The translations under genes were made by a program, and so were the position numbers. Of a stretch of 64,000 bases of DNA, positions 53,570-64,000 are shown in pieces (within the stretch, counting starts at the first letter, position 1; every line of letters starts with the position of its first letter). The DNA lies in NCBI GenBank assembly GCA_026770025.1, contig JAMXDE010000018.1, forward strand, positions 1,364,001-1,428,000, in the 5' to 3' direction. The notes below the pieces were generated by a model. That model made no database searches and was not told where the DNA came from. It saw nothing but the letters and a program-made list of their open reading frames with translations. This stretch comes from Craspedostauros australis. Lineage: Eukaryota > Bacillariophyta > Bacillariophyceae > Mastogloiales > Achnanthaceae.

Positions 53570-56500
53570 TCACTTGTTGTGGTTGGGATCGGTGTCGCCC
53601 TTCCAGAACAATAGTGGTTGGATGAGGTCCCAGAAAACCGATCGTGGAAGGAATTTCGTGAGGATGTCGGCGATGTTCTGGTTTCCCTTGATCTTGATGA
53701 AGTACATCGTTCCAGCGGCGATGGCCGATCGGACTCGGTGGTAGGCCAGTGCGTTGTGTCTCTTGGATAGTACACTGGTTGGGATGGTGGAGGATATGAC
53801 TACGCTCTGGTTGTCACCAAAGAGCCAGCTTGGGCCGTCCACTGGTATTCCCATTTCGCACAGCATCAAGCGGATGGACATGATCTGTTCGGTTGCCAAC
53901 CGTGCTGCCACGAATTCTGATCCGTAGGTGGCCGTCTCCACAGTGGACTGTCGCTTCGAGAACCATTCGATGGGTGTTTGGTTGATGAGATGCACGATAC
54001 CAGTTGCTGATTTCCCAGTCACCTTGCAGTGCATGAGATTCGCATCAACGAAAGTCGTGGTACGTACAGGTTTGCCTTTGGCTGTTGGTGCATCTGCCGG
54101 CAGCTCCTCTTGGTTGGGTCCGTACACAGAGTACATCCATTCGTGCTGTGGGATGTCGTAGTGTTCTTCATGGTTGGGGATTCCGGTTCGGAAGCGGATG
54201 GAGGCATCTGGGTATTTGCGAAGGTACCCGTAGATGCGTTTCACTCTGTCCATGTGTCCTGCTCTTGGTGATGCACGGAAACGGGAGAGAGTCATTACCG
54301 CCACATGTATGTCGATCCTTCCCAGAGACACACACCACTGGAGTGCTCCGATCAACGATATGTACTTGGTTCGATCGATCTCCCCGAGCTCGGGTGTCGT
54401 ATCGAGCTCAGGACTGTCGTCCTTGTCCATGGGGCAGCTGGTCTTGTTGGGTGGTCCGTCGAACATCTGTTCGTAGTTCGTGAGCATGCGCTTGATGTAG
54501 GAACGCGCGCTGATTTTCATTGTACCGTCGCTGTCTCTCCCAAAGTCTGCTCCTAGATGGTAGGAGATGGGACCGACACCCTTGAGCTTGTAGCCATACT
54601 GCGAAGTGAGAGTGTCGAAGAAGGAACGTGGGTCAGACATGACCGCCATGAGATCGTCTACGTATACACATACGTATTCCCAGTGCGGACCTGCATCACG
54701 CATCCATACATCGGGGTCAGACCTGCACTGCTGGAAGCCCATGTCTCGGAGGGTATCTGCCAGCGCTTCGTGGAAGCGAGCTCCGGATGTCCGGAGGCCG
54801 TAGAGCGCCTTGACGATCGTGAGCATGTGGCCTGCGTGCTCCCCGAACTCGTCGCCGGCTACGAAGCAGATCTTCTCCTTCGTGTATGCCTCCAGGTAGG
54901 CGTTTCCAATGTCGCCGACCATGGTCTTGAGTCCGTTCAGTTCGCCAGCGAGTAGGGCGATTCGGAGTGACTGCAAGCTGACAACTCCGGCGTAGGAGGA
55001 GTCCTTGCATGGATCCGTCAAGTGGCCACCTGCCACACATCGTGCTTGGTGTCGGAGGTCGTGCTTGACCGCGTAGACCCATTGCAGCCGGATCTGTTGG
55101 TATCCGTCTGGAACGGTCTTGGTCTTGCCGAGCGATCGGAATGTCTCATATCCAAAGAGCTGTTGCATCTCGGTACGTTCAGCATCCGCCCAGAGCGTGT
55201 TGCCGTTGCGTTTGTCGAGGCGTACGGCTTCCTGGTGATTGCGTGGTACCTGAACACCGAACTGGTAGATGGGTGCGTTGGTGTGTTTCTTGGCCTTGTT
55301 GATGGAGATCTTGCGCTCCATTCGAGCCTGTCGGTCAGAGAGCTTCTTCAGCCGTTTCCATCCAGGCTGATCGAGCAATCCGTTCTTGCGACCGTATGCC
55401 GCACATGATACAGGGTCATCTTGCACCATGGTGGAGAGTGGTTCGGATGTTGTCGATCTGTCATCCCATTGTACAATGACATTGTATCGGGACCCCTTGT
55501 AGGTCTTGGCGTTCGGAGCGAGAGGTCCTTCGTGGCCGATGATGCCTTGGAATCCCCATACTCCGTCTTCGTCGTCTTCATTGCGTTCGAGCTGCTGTTC
55601 GATGATGTCGGACAGCTGGACGTAGGAGATGAGTTCGTTGGTGGCTCCATCGTCGAAGGCGAGCAACATCTTGATTCGCTGGTGGTTCGCAGCATCTGCA
55701 TCGTTGACGCGTTGGATGACTTCGGCCTTGACTCTTTGTCCGTCACGGTCGTACAGGAAGGTCTTGCCGATGAGATCCTCTGGTGTGAATCGAGGGATGG
55801 AGACTCTTGCCATGTCTGCCGTTCCAGGATCGGACTCCGCAGAAGCGAAAAGAACGGCGTCTCCAAGGGAATGGACAACTGGTTGCATTCCATCAGGCAC
55901 TGGGACGTCGTCTTCAAGCTCCCCATCATCAGGTGGGTTCGTTTCCGAGCCGTCTTCCTCCCCAACGTCGGCCAGGGGAAAGTCAACACGCAGGTTGCGG
56001 GAGCCGTGTTCGTCGGCTGCACGGATCGAGGATCGTGGGAGGAGCTGTTGGGTGTCATCGTCCAACACCCAGAAGGTCAGTTCGTCACCCTTGTGGAGGC
56101 AGGGTCCGGCCCATCTCCCCTTTCGCTCCTTGGACTGGCTGGGAAAGCCAGGCTTCTCCACGCGGTAGTACACCGGTTGCCACCAACGGTAGGCAAGGAA
56201 CTTGCTCACATCGGGACGGTGTCCGTAGGCTGCCTGCATCAGTGTGACGTTACCTGCTGTGCGTTGAGCCAAGTGGTTGAAGAGCACAATGACATACATG
56301 GTGCATATGAGCCAGAAGCGAGCAGGTGTGCCCGTCCTGTCCATGATGCCGTTCGTCATACGCTTGATGTCTTGGATACGCCTCTCTGCGGCGTTCTGGT
56401 GCTGGTGCTCCGGCTCGCTCTGATGATCAGCGATGGAGTACTGTCGGAGGATGTCTTGTACCTTGAATCCGATCTCGGATTTCGCGTTATCGGACATCAG

Positions 56501-57406
56501 GAGGTCAGGAGCTCCATGACGCCGGATGAAGTCTTGGAGAGTGGAAGCGACTTGCTTCTCTGATGTCATGGGGAATCCTGCGGTGAAGCGAGAATCCACG
56601 GCCACATATACTTGCATCATCGTGCTGCCACCATGGCCTGGCACACCATCGTCGTGTGCAGGTGTGTCAGAGAACAACGTGTCCATGGCAACGGTCTCAT
56701 GGAGTCTGTCCACGTTCGCGGCAGGGAATCTGGTCTTGAAGTGCTTCCTCATTGTGAACCGCTCTGAGGTGCGGTACCATTGGGACGTGCACTTGAGAGT
56801 GTCTTGGACTCTTCTGGCCGGGATCCATCCGAAGTACGGGCGGAGGGCCTCATAGTCGATCTTCGGCTTCACGCGAGCGATAGCTCCCTGCTGTGGGGCA
56901 CCGGTCTCACTGGTGAACACTTCGATGGAGTCCGGTGAGTGGACGCCGTCGTCTGGGGCACCATCGGAGATCTCGTCCAGCAAAGTGAACTCGTGGTCGA
57001 GAGTGGATGGGTCCCACTCTTCGTCTGCAGTGAAATCCACGTGAGGGTACGTGTCAATCTCCTTGCGTGTGGGAGGTCTCATGTCCATGTAGGACAGGCC
57101 CTGTCTGATAGAGAGAGGGATCACATGCCCATCAGGCACGATGATTGTCTGTCTCCCTCCGGGGAGTTCGCGAGGACGCTCGTTGACATCGAGACCGAAG
57201 GCACCGAGCTGATTCGTCGAGTGAATCGTCTTGCCCTTTCCATAGAGGGCGTATTGGTGGAACTTCGCGATGATAGGTCCCTCGGTGGACATGACGAGTC
57301 CAGCGACCGTTCCGATGTCCAGATTGACGATTGCGGTGTCTCCAATTCCGCTGATGTCGGCGGTATGGTTGGTACGGCTGATGATAGTCACATCATCGCC
57401 TGCCAA
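53570..57406 (-). CDS. Copia Pol, unit 2
   Basis: Same 1278-codon frame as unit 1, identical in protein sequence. Same register with Gag across a TGA. Confidence 0.9.
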   Translation of the reverse strand: MAGDDVTIISRTNHTADISGIGDTAIVNLDIGTVAGLVMSTEGPIIAKFHQYALYGKGKTIHSTNQLGAFGLDVNERPRELPGGRQTIIVPDGHVIPLSIRQGLSYMDMRPPTRKEIDTYPHVDFTADEEWDPSTLDHEFTLLDEISDGAPDDGVHSPDSIEVFTSETGAPQQGAIARVKPKIDYEALRPYFGWIPARRVQDTLKCTSQWYRTSERFTMRKHFKTRFPAANVDRLHETVAMDTLFSDTPAHDDGVPGHGGSTMMQVYVAVDSRFTAGFPMTSEKQVASTLQDFIRRHGAPDLLMSDNAKSEIGFKVQDILRQYSIADHQSEPEHQHQNAAERRIQDIKRMTNGIMDRTGTPARFWLICTMYVIVLFNHLAQRTAGNVTLMQAAYGHRPDVSKFLAYRWWQPVYYRVEKPGFPSQSKERKGRWAGPCLHKGDELTFWVLDDDTQQLLPRSSIRAADEHGSRNLRVDFPLADVGEEDGSETNPPDDGELEDDVPVPDGMQPVVHSLGDAVLFASAESDPGTADMARVSIPRFTPEDLIGKTFLYDRDGQRVKAEVIQRVNDADAANHQRIKMLLAFDDGATNELISYVQLSDIIEQQLERNEDDEDGVWGFQGIIGHEGPLAPNAKTYKGSRYNVIVQWDDRSTTSEPLSTMVQDDPVSCAAYGRKNGLLDQPGWKRLKKLSDRQARMERKISINKAKKHTNAPIYQFGVQVPRNHQEAVRLDKRNGNTLWADAERTEMQQLFGYETFRSLGKTKTVPDGYQQIRLQWVYAVKHDLRHQARCVAGGHLTDPCKDSSYAGVVSLQSLRIALLAGELNGLKTMVGDIGNAYLEAYTKEKICFVAGDEFGEHAGHMLTIVKALYGLRTSGARFHEALADTLRDMGFQQCRSDPDVWMRDAGPHWEYVCVYVDDLMAVMSDPRSFFDTLTSQYGYKLKGVGPISYHLGADFGRDSDGTMKISARSYIKRMLTNYEQMFDGPPNKTSCPMDKDDSPELDTTPELGEIDRTKYISLIGALQWCVSLGRIDIHVAVMTLSRFRASPRAGHMDRVKRIYGYLRKYPDASIRFRTGIPNHEEHYDIPQHEWMYSVYGPNQEELPADAPTAKGKPVRTTTFVDANLMHCKVTGKSATGIVHLINQTPIEWFSKRQSTVETATYGSEFVAARLATEQIMSIRLMLCEMGIPVDGPSWLFGDNQSVVISSTIPTSVLSKRHNALAYHRVRSAIAAGTMYFIKIKGNQNIADILTKFLPRSVFWDLIQPLLFWKGDTDPNHNK

Positions 57407-58960
57407 TCATCCATTCGCACCGCTGTCGATCAGGGAACCGGACTTCGCAACATTGGTCTTGTTGAAGCTGTATTGCAGGACTGTGGCCTGCACAGCACGG
57501 TAGATCTTGCCCTGGATGGTGACTTCGTCGGAAGTGTTGGTGTTGGTCGTGGCATTGGCCAACATGCGCTTGATGGCATCGCCAGGAAGGTTGTCAGAAC
57601 CGGCGTTGCCGGAGGTTGAGGTGGACTTGGTTTGCCCACCACCCCCATTGCCAGTGGTGGATGTCTTGTTGGCCTGTCTGTTCGATGCATCCCTGGTGTA
57701 CTTGGGGTCCCAAGTACCCTTGGACTGCATGTGGGCCTTCTTCTGATCCCAGGTCATTTGTTTCCATTCGTTGTCTGGGATTCGCTTGTTTGTGCTCTTG
57801 TTCTTGGATTGGTTGGTCTTGTTCTCGTTGTTGCTTGTGTCCTTGCTTGTGTTGTTGACCCTACGCTTGGTCTTGTTGCGTGGGACGCGCAGGTCGTTAT
57901 GTTGTGCGGATCTGCGCACAACACCAAGGAAGGCATCAAAGTCCAGCCTGAAGTCGGTCTTTCCTGTCGCCAATGCCAAGTTGCTCTGGAGAGCATTGGC
58001 GTCGTCAAGGGAACGGAAGAGGTCAGCATCAGGGGTGATGGCCTCCTTGAGCCACTGGAGCTTCCAGTCCTCAGAGACAGGTGCATCCTGAATCTCTTCA
58101 AGGTCGTTGATCTTGCTGAGCCAGCTGTTCACGAAGGCTTCGCGGCTGCCGTTCCAGGAGTGGTTCAGCTTGAGGTTCCGGATCTCCTCTTGGATCAGCT
58201 GAGCCTTGTTGGCTGCGGCTACTCCGGTTGCATACTCTTCACGGAGCATGGTATACACCCCATGACCGTTCTTGTCATCGGCGTATGCCTGGAGACAGTT
58301 GCGGCTCTTCGTGGTCCTGAGGCAGTGGGTCAAGACGTAGAAGAGGAAGGTGCGCTGTTTGTCGAACAGCTCAGACTCGTCTTGGGTCGGGAGGTACTCG
58401 GTGTCCACGACGTTCTTCACACCGTGCGCTGCAGCGGTGGCTCGGAGACGTCGGTCGAAGACCATGAACTAGTCATCGCTCTTCAGGATCGGATAGTCGC
58501 TGAGGTTCCGTTTGATGCCCTTGTCGAAGGCAGCGGCTCCATCAGAGACAGGTTCAGGTGGTGGTGGTGGTGTCACCATGGACGACATGGTGGGTTCGGG
58601 TGTCGGCATGGAGGCATCCATGCGCTTCTTGAGTTCGGTTCTCATGAAGGTCTGGAGCCTCGCAGCATTCAGGCCAAGCCAGACGGAGTCGCGGTCGCCA
58701 GCTTGCGCGTCATACCACATTGGGAGTGCGAGGATCTTGCGAATGTGCAGCGCAGTCAATCGGCATGAGTATGGGTCTCCCGAGGTGGGAGTGAAGTCGC
58801 GATGAAGACCGTCGAGGTCTTCCTTGGTGAGGAAGGTGAGGTCGTCAACATTCTCCACTGCTGCGTCGATGATAACGCGGCGATGGTCGGAGTCGTCGGA
58901 GATACCCACGGCCTTGAGGACGTGGTTCAGGATGGTGATGGGGTCGGTGGGTTCTGTCAT
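57407..58960 (-). CDS. Copia Gag-protease, unit 2, with in-frame TAG
   Basis: Same as unit 1. TAG is at 58469-58471 and the terminal TGA at 57407-57409. Confidence 0.8.
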
Positions 58961-59197
58961 CTTGTTCGGTTCGTTACGGAGAAGCGGATACGCTGTGCTC
59001 GGTATGTTCGTTTGTTCGGTTCGTCACGGAGAAGCGGATACGCTGTGCTCGGTGTATTCGTGTGCGCTGCCTTGGAAGGCTCTTGTTGTTGTTCGGTTCC
59101 TGCTTCACGTCGTCACGTGATGCAGTTGGTTCGTTGCTGATGGGATCAGCTCGGTGGGTTGGAGTTGTTTCACGCAGTCAGGTCAGGACGTAGTGCT

Positions 59198-59211
59198 TGC
59201 GACTGTTAATC
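59198..59211 (+). promoter_or_regulatory. Copia primer-binding site, unit 2
   Basis: Second copy of TGCGACTGTTAATC next to the LTR at 59212. Confidence 0.6.
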
Positions 59212-59745
59212 TGTTATCTCGTTATTGTACACAGCGAAATCACACGAGTCCTTCAAGAGAGATCAAGTCTTTCAGGACGAGGGTGACAAGCTGGTGAGTG
59301 AAGACACTGTTTGGGTTGAGTGACTTCTGGTTCTTATGTTATCTTCATTGAGTTGTATCTCATGTTGCTGTCTTCAAGGTCAGCTCTCAGTCATTGCACC
59401 TCGAATCCGATCTTGTTCTGATGTGGAGATGACCCATGATGTGGCGATGATGTCTTCTGTGTCGACGTCACTCGTCACTGTTCCATGGCTCTGTCGATTC
59501 CACATTCCATTGATGATGCTTGAGGTTGTCGAGTGTGTTGTCATTTCAGGTTTAGTTGGGAAGTATATCAGGTCGGATTGGACATCACATGTTTGCCGGG
59601 CAATGGCCAGACCGAATCTCTGATGTTCTCTCTAGTGTGTCCCTCTTATGCCGAAAATCATGTGTCGGAGTAAAGCATCGTTTCAGCACATACCGGGACA
59701 GACTAATCAGAAAACGAATCAGGTGAATAAAGCATTGTGCTAATA
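59212..59745 (-). repeat. Copia LTR 3, shared by units 2 and 3
   Basis: Same as the LTR at 46810. Confidence 0.8.
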
Positions 59746-59770
59746 CTCCCCGAAACGTATCTTTTCGCAG

Positions 59771-62700
59771 TCACTTGTTGTGGTTGGGATCGGTGTCGCC
59801 CTTCCAGAACAATAGTGGTTGGATGAGGTCCCAGAAAACCGATCGTGGAAGGAATTTCGTGAGGATGTCGGCGATGTTCTGGTTTCCCTTGATCTTGATG
59901 AAGTACATCGTTCCAGCGGCGATGGCCGATCGGACTCGGTGGTAGGCCAGTGCGTTGTGTCTCTTGGATAGTACACTGGTTGGGATGGTGGAGGATATGA
60001 CTACGCTCTGGTTGTCACCAAAGAGCCAGCTTGGGCCGTCCACTGGTATTCCCATTTCGCACAGCATCAAGCGGATGGACATGATCTGTTCGGTTGCCAA
60101 CCGTGCTGCCACGAATTCTGATCCGTAGGTGGCCGTCTCCACGGTGGACTGTCGCTTCGAGAACCATTCGATGGGTGTTTGGTTGATGAGATGCACGATA
60201 CCAGTTGCTGATTTCCCAGTCACCTTGCAGTGCATGAGATTCGCATCAACGAAAGTCGTGGTACGTACAGGTTTGCCTTTGGCTGTTGGTGCATCTGCCG
60301 GCAGCTCCTCTTGGTTGGGTCCGTACACAGAGTACATCCATTCGTGCTGTGGGATGTCGTAGTGTTCTTCATGGTTGGGGATTCCGGTTCGGAAGCGGAT
60401 GGAGGCATCTGGGTATTTGCGAAGGTACCCGTAGATGCGTTTCACTCTGTCCATGTGTCCTGCTCTTGGTGATGCACGGAAACGGGAGAGAGTCATTACC
60501 GCCACATGTATGTCGATCCTTCCCAGAGACACACACCACTGGAGTGCTCCGATCAACGATATGTACTTGGTTCGATCGATCTCCCCGAGCTCGGGTGTCG
60601 TATCGAGCTCAGGACTGTCGTCCTTGTCCATGGGGCAGCTGGTCTTGTTGGGTGGTCCGTCGAACATCTGTTCGTAGTTCGTGAGCATGCGCTTGATGTA
60701 GGAACGCGCGCTGATTTTCATTGTACCGTCGCTGTCTCTCCCAAAGTCTGCTCCTAGATGGTAGGAGATGGGACCGACACCCTTGAGCTTGTAGCCATAC
60801 TGCGAAGTGAGAGTGTCGAAGAAGGAACGTGGGTCAGACATGACCGCCATGAGATCGTCTACGTATACACATACGTATTCCCAGTGCGGACCTGCATCAC
60901 GCATCCATACATCGGGGTCAGACCTGCACTGCTGGAAGCCCATGTCTCGGAGGGTATCTGCCAGCGCTTCGTGGAAGCGAGCTCCGGATGTCCGGAGGCC
61001 GTAGAGCGCCTTGACGATCGTGAGCATGTGGCCTGCGTGCTCCCCGAACTCGTCGCCGGCTACGAAGCAGATCTTCTCCTTCGTGTATGCCTCCAGGTAG
61101 GCGTTTCCAATGTCGCCGACCATGGTCTTGAGTCCGTTCAGTTCGCCAGCGAGTAGGGCGATTCGGAGTGACTGCAAGCTGACAACTCCGGCGTAGGAGG
61201 AGTCCTTGCATGGATCCGTCAAGTGGCCACCTGCCACACATCGTGCTTGGTGTCGGAGGTCGTGCTTGACCGCGTAGACCCATTGCAGCCGGATCTGTTG
61301 GTATCCGTCTGGAACGGTCTTGGTCTTGCCGAGCGATCGGAATGTCTCATATCCAAAGAGCTGTTGCATCTCGGTACGTTCAGCATCCGCCCAGAGCGTG
61401 TTGCCGTTGCGTTTGTCGAGGCGTACGGCTTCCTGGTGATTGCGTGGTACCTGAACACCGAACTGGTAGATGGGTGCGTTGGTGTGTTTCTTGGCCTTGT
61501 TGATGGAGATCTTGCGCTCCATTCGAGCCTGTCGGTCAGAGAGCTTCTTCAGCCGTTTCCATCCAGGCTGATCGAGCAATCCGTTCTTGCGACCGTATGC
61601 CGCACATGATACAGGGTCATCTTGCACCATGGTGGAGAGTGGTTCGGATGTTGTCGATCTGTCATCCCATTGTACAATGACATTGTATCGGGACCCCTTG
61701 TAGGTCTTGGCGTTCGGAGCGAGAGGTCCTTCGTGGCCGATGATGCCTTGGAATCCCCATACTCCGTCTTCGTCGTCTTCATTGCGTTCGAGCTGCTGTT
61801 CGATGATGTCGGACAGCTGGACGTAGGAGATGAGTTCGTTGGTGGCTCCATCGTCGAAGGCGAGCAACATCTTGATTCGCTGGTGGTTCGCAGCATCTGC
61901 ATCGTTGACGCGTTGGATGACTTCGGCCTTGACTCTTTGTCCGTCACGGTCGTACAGGAAGGTCTTGCCGATGAGATCCTCTGGTGTGAATCGAGGGATG
62001 GAGACTCTTGCCATGTCTGCCGTTCCAGGATCGGACTCCGCAGAAGCGAAAAGAACGGCGTCTCCAAGGGAATGGACAACTGGTTGCATTCCATCAGGCA
62101 CTGGGACGTCGTCTTCAAGCTCCCCATCATCAGGTGGGTTCGTTTCCGAGCCGTCTTCCTCCCCAACGTCGGCCAGGGGAAAGTCAACACGCAGGTTGCG
62201 GGAGCCGTGTTCGTCGGCTGCACGGATCGAGGATCGTGGGAGGAGCTGTTGGGTGTCATCGTCCAACACCCAGAAGGTCAGTTCGTCACCCTTGTGGAGG
62301 CAGGGTCCGGCCCATCTCCCCTTTCGCTCCTTGGACTGGCTGGGAAAGCCAGGCTTCTCCACGCGGTAGTACACCGGTTGCCACCAACGGTAGGCAAGGA
62401 ACTTGCTCACATCGGGACGGTGTCCGTAGGCTGCCTGCATCAGTGTGACGTTACCTGCTGTGCGTTGAGCCAAGTGGTTGAAGAGCACAATGACATACAT
62501 GGTGCATATGAGCCAGAAGCGAGCAGGTGTGCCCGTCCTGTCCATGATGCCGTTCGTCATACGCTTGATGTCTTGGATACGCCTCTCTGCGGCGTTCTGG
62601 TGCTGGTGCTCCGGCTCGCTCTGATGATCAGCGATGGAGTACTGTCGGAGGATGTCTTGTACCTTGAATCCGATCTCGGATTTCGCGTTATCGGACATCA

Positions 62701-63607
62701 GGAGGTCAGGAGCTCCATGACGCCGGATGAAGTCTTGGAGAGTGGAAGCGACTTGCTTCTCTGATGTCATGGGGAATCCTGCGGTGAAGCGAGAATCCAC
62801 GGCCACATATACTTGCATCATCGTGCTGCCACCATGGCCTGGCACACCATCGTCGTGTGCAGGTGTGTCAGAGAACAACGTGTCCATGGCAACGGTCTCA
62901 TGGAGTCTGTCCACGTTCGCGGCAGGGAATCTGGTCTTGAAGTGCTTCCTCATTGTGAACCGCTCTGAGGTGCGGTACCATTGGGACGTGCACTTGAGAG
63001 TGTCTTGGACTCTTCTGGCCGGGATCCATCCGAAGTACGGGCGGAGGGCCTCATAGTCGATCTTCGGCTTCACGCGAGCGATAGCTCCCTGCTGTGGGGC
63101 ACCGGTCTCACTGGTGAACACTTCGATGGAGTCCGGTGAGTGGACGCCGTCGTCTGGGGCACCATCGGAGATCTCGTCCAGCAAAGTGAACTCGTGGTCG
63201 AGAGTGGATGGGTCCCACTCTTCGTCTGCAGTGAAATCCACGTGAGGGTACGTGTCAATCTCCTTGCGTGTGGGAGGTCTCATGTCCATGTAGGACAGGC
63301 CCTGTCTGATAGAGAGAGGGATCACATGCCCATCAGGCACGATGATTGTCTGTCTCCCTCCGGGGAGTTCGCGAGGACGCTCGTTGACATCGAGACCGAA
63401 GGCACCGAGCTGATTCGTCGAGTGAATCGTCTTGCCCTTTCCATAGAGGGCGTATTGGTGGAACTTCGCGATGATAGGTCCCTCGGTGGACATGACGAGT
63501 CCAGCGACCGTTCCGATGTCCAGATTGACGATTGCGGTGTCTCCAATTCCGCTGATGTCGGCGGTATGGTTGGTACGGCTGATGATAGTCACATCATCGC
63601 CTGCCAA
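59771..63607 (-). CDS. Copia Pol, unit 3
   Basis: Same protein as units 1 and 2. One silent base difference at 60143 (Thr codon ACT to ACC in the RNase H region, STVETATYG). Confidence 0.9.
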   Translation of the reverse strand: MAGDDVTIISRTNHTADISGIGDTAIVNLDIGTVAGLVMSTEGPIIAKFHQYALYGKGKTIHSTNQLGAFGLDVNERPRELPGGRQTIIVPDGHVIPLSIRQGLSYMDMRPPTRKEIDTYPHVDFTADEEWDPSTLDHEFTLLDEISDGAPDDGVHSPDSIEVFTSETGAPQQGAIARVKPKIDYEALRPYFGWIPARRVQDTLKCTSQWYRTSERFTMRKHFKTRFPAANVDRLHETVAMDTLFSDTPAHDDGVPGHGGSTMMQVYVAVDSRFTAGFPMTSEKQVASTLQDFIRRHGAPDLLMSDNAKSEIGFKVQDILRQYSIADHQSEPEHQHQNAAERRIQDIKRMTNGIMDRTGTPARFWLICTMYVIVLFNHLAQRTAGNVTLMQAAYGHRPDVSKFLAYRWWQPVYYRVEKPGFPSQSKERKGRWAGPCLHKGDELTFWVLDDDTQQLLPRSSIRAADEHGSRNLRVDFPLADVGEEDGSETNPPDDGELEDDVPVPDGMQPVVHSLGDAVLFASAESDPGTADMARVSIPRFTPEDLIGKTFLYDRDGQRVKAEVIQRVNDADAANHQRIKMLLAFDDGATNELISYVQLSDIIEQQLERNEDDEDGVWGFQGIIGHEGPLAPNAKTYKGSRYNVIVQWDDRSTTSEPLSTMVQDDPVSCAAYGRKNGLLDQPGWKRLKKLSDRQARMERKISINKAKKHTNAPIYQFGVQVPRNHQEAVRLDKRNGNTLWADAERTEMQQLFGYETFRSLGKTKTVPDGYQQIRLQWVYAVKHDLRHQARCVAGGHLTDPCKDSSYAGVVSLQSLRIALLAGELNGLKTMVGDIGNAYLEAYTKEKICFVAGDEFGEHAGHMLTIVKALYGLRTSGARFHEALADTLRDMGFQQCRSDPDVWMRDAGPHWEYVCVYVDDLMAVMSDPRSFFDTLTSQYGYKLKGVGPISYHLGADFGRDSDGTMKISARSYIKRMLTNYEQMFDGPPNKTSCPMDKDDSPELDTTPELGEIDRTKYISLIGALQWCVSLGRIDIHVAVMTLSRFRASPRAGHMDRVKRIYGYLRKYPDASIRFRTGIPNHEEHYDIPQHEWMYSVYGPNQEELPADAPTAKGKPVRTTTFVDANLMHCKVTGKSATGIVHLINQTPIEWFSKRQSTVETATYGSEFVAARLATEQIMSIRLMLCEMGIPVDGPSWLFGDNQSVVISSTIPTSVLSKRHNALAYHRVRSAIAAGTMYFIKIKGNQNIADILTKFLPRSVFWDLIQPLLFWKGDTDPNHNK

Positions 63608-64000
63608 TCATCCATTCGCACCGCTGTCGATCAGGGAACCGGACTTCGCAACATTGGTCTTGTTGAAGCTGTATTGCAGGACTGTGGCCTGCACAGCACG
63701 GTAGATCTTGCCCTGGATGGTGACTTCGTCGGAAGTGTTGGTGTTGGTCGTGGCATTGGCCAACATGCGCTTGATGGCATCGCCAGGAAGGTTGTCAGAA
63801 CCGGCGTTGCCGGAGGTTGAGGTGGACTTGGTTTGCCCACCACCCCCATTGCCAGTGGTGGATGTCTTGTTGGCCTGTCTGTTCGATGCATCCCTGGTGT
63901 ACTTGGGGTCCCAAGTACCCTTGGACTGCATGTGGGCCTTCTTCTGATCCCAGGTCATTTGTTTCCATTCGTTGTCTGGGATTCGCTTGTTTGTGCTCTT
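63608..64000 (-). CDS. Copia Gag-protease, unit 3, cut by the window end
   Basis: Only the C-terminal part is in the window: the basic tail and the DSGANG protease site before the TGA at 63608-63610. Identical to the other units as far as it goes. Confidence 0.85.
   Translation of the reverse strand, partial: KSTNKRIPDNEWKQMTWDQKKAHMQSKGTWDPKYTRDASNRQANKTSTTGNGGGGQTKSTSTSGNAGSDNLPGDAIKRMLANATTNTNTSDEVTIQGKIYRAVQATVLQYSFNKTNVAKSGSLIDSGANG

Larger units (their letters stand above)
46810..64000 (-). mobile_element. Tandem array of Ty1/copia retrotransposons sharing LTRs
   Basis: Three units with an exact 6201-base period (LTR starts 46810, 53011, 59212). The third is cut by the window end. Each internal region encodes Gag-protease-integrase-reverse transcriptase-RNase H on the minus strand. 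Adjacent units share one LTR, so the structure is LTR-internal-LTR-internal-LTR-internal. The only difference I noticed is A to G at 60143 in unit 3 (A at 47741 and 53942), a synonymous change. Integrase lies before the RT, which defines the copia order. Confidence 0.9.

Overview
The window looks like nuclear DNA from a transposon-rich unicellular eukaryote, most likely a stramenopile and probably a diatom. That assignment is inferred from a copia element whose Gag has no CCHC knuckle, a non-LTR element with an APE endonuclease and a C-terminal RNase H, uninterrupted long host reading frames, and no prokaryotic operon signals. I could not search any database.

Layout. 1-3.6 kb: little coding content, with a decayed acidic-protein remnant and a truncated GNAT acetyltransferase fragment. 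3.66-8.69 kb: a mariner-like DNA transposon (copy 1) with an intact 849-residue transposase. 8.9-16.9 kb: the main host-gene block: a GFA/CENP-V zinc protein (+), a secretory-pathway J-domain protein (-), a Trm10-type tRNA methyltransferase (-), a multipass membrane protein (-) and a doubtful ORF. 16.9-20.3 kb: a large P-loop NTPase gene (-).

20.66-35.95 kb is a nested transposon. Its outer layer is a TIR element whose ends are strings of hairpins and which is flanked by ATAT. Its degenerate transposase (N-terminal PD-(D/E)XK-like part, C-terminal Cys-rich part) is split by an 8.3 kb LINE with a perfect 16-bp target-site duplication. A 2.27 kb Mutator-like foldback element with a perfect 9-bp duplication sits just inside the left TIR. 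36.2-41.0 kb: mariner copy 2, with both TIRs, a TA duplication and in-frame stops. 41.2-43.2 kb: two arrays of a 20-bp iteron, a 32-bp perfect palindrome, and a 741-bp hairpin-ended MITE also flanked by ATAT. 44.1-46.8 kb: a second degenerate DDE-type transposase gene, cut at 46,810 by a copia element. 46.81 kb to the end: at least three head-to-tail copia units (period 6,201 bp) sharing single LTRs and differing, as far as I could see, by one synonymous base.

Most of the window is therefore mobile DNA on the minus strand; the host genes are a small island. The main novelty candidates are: the ATAT-flanked hairpin-ended transposon family, the tandem copia array with a predicted tRNA-Asn half-molecule primer site and two in-frame stops in gag-pro-pol, the second conserved ORF of the mariner elements, and the excess of TGA among premature stops.
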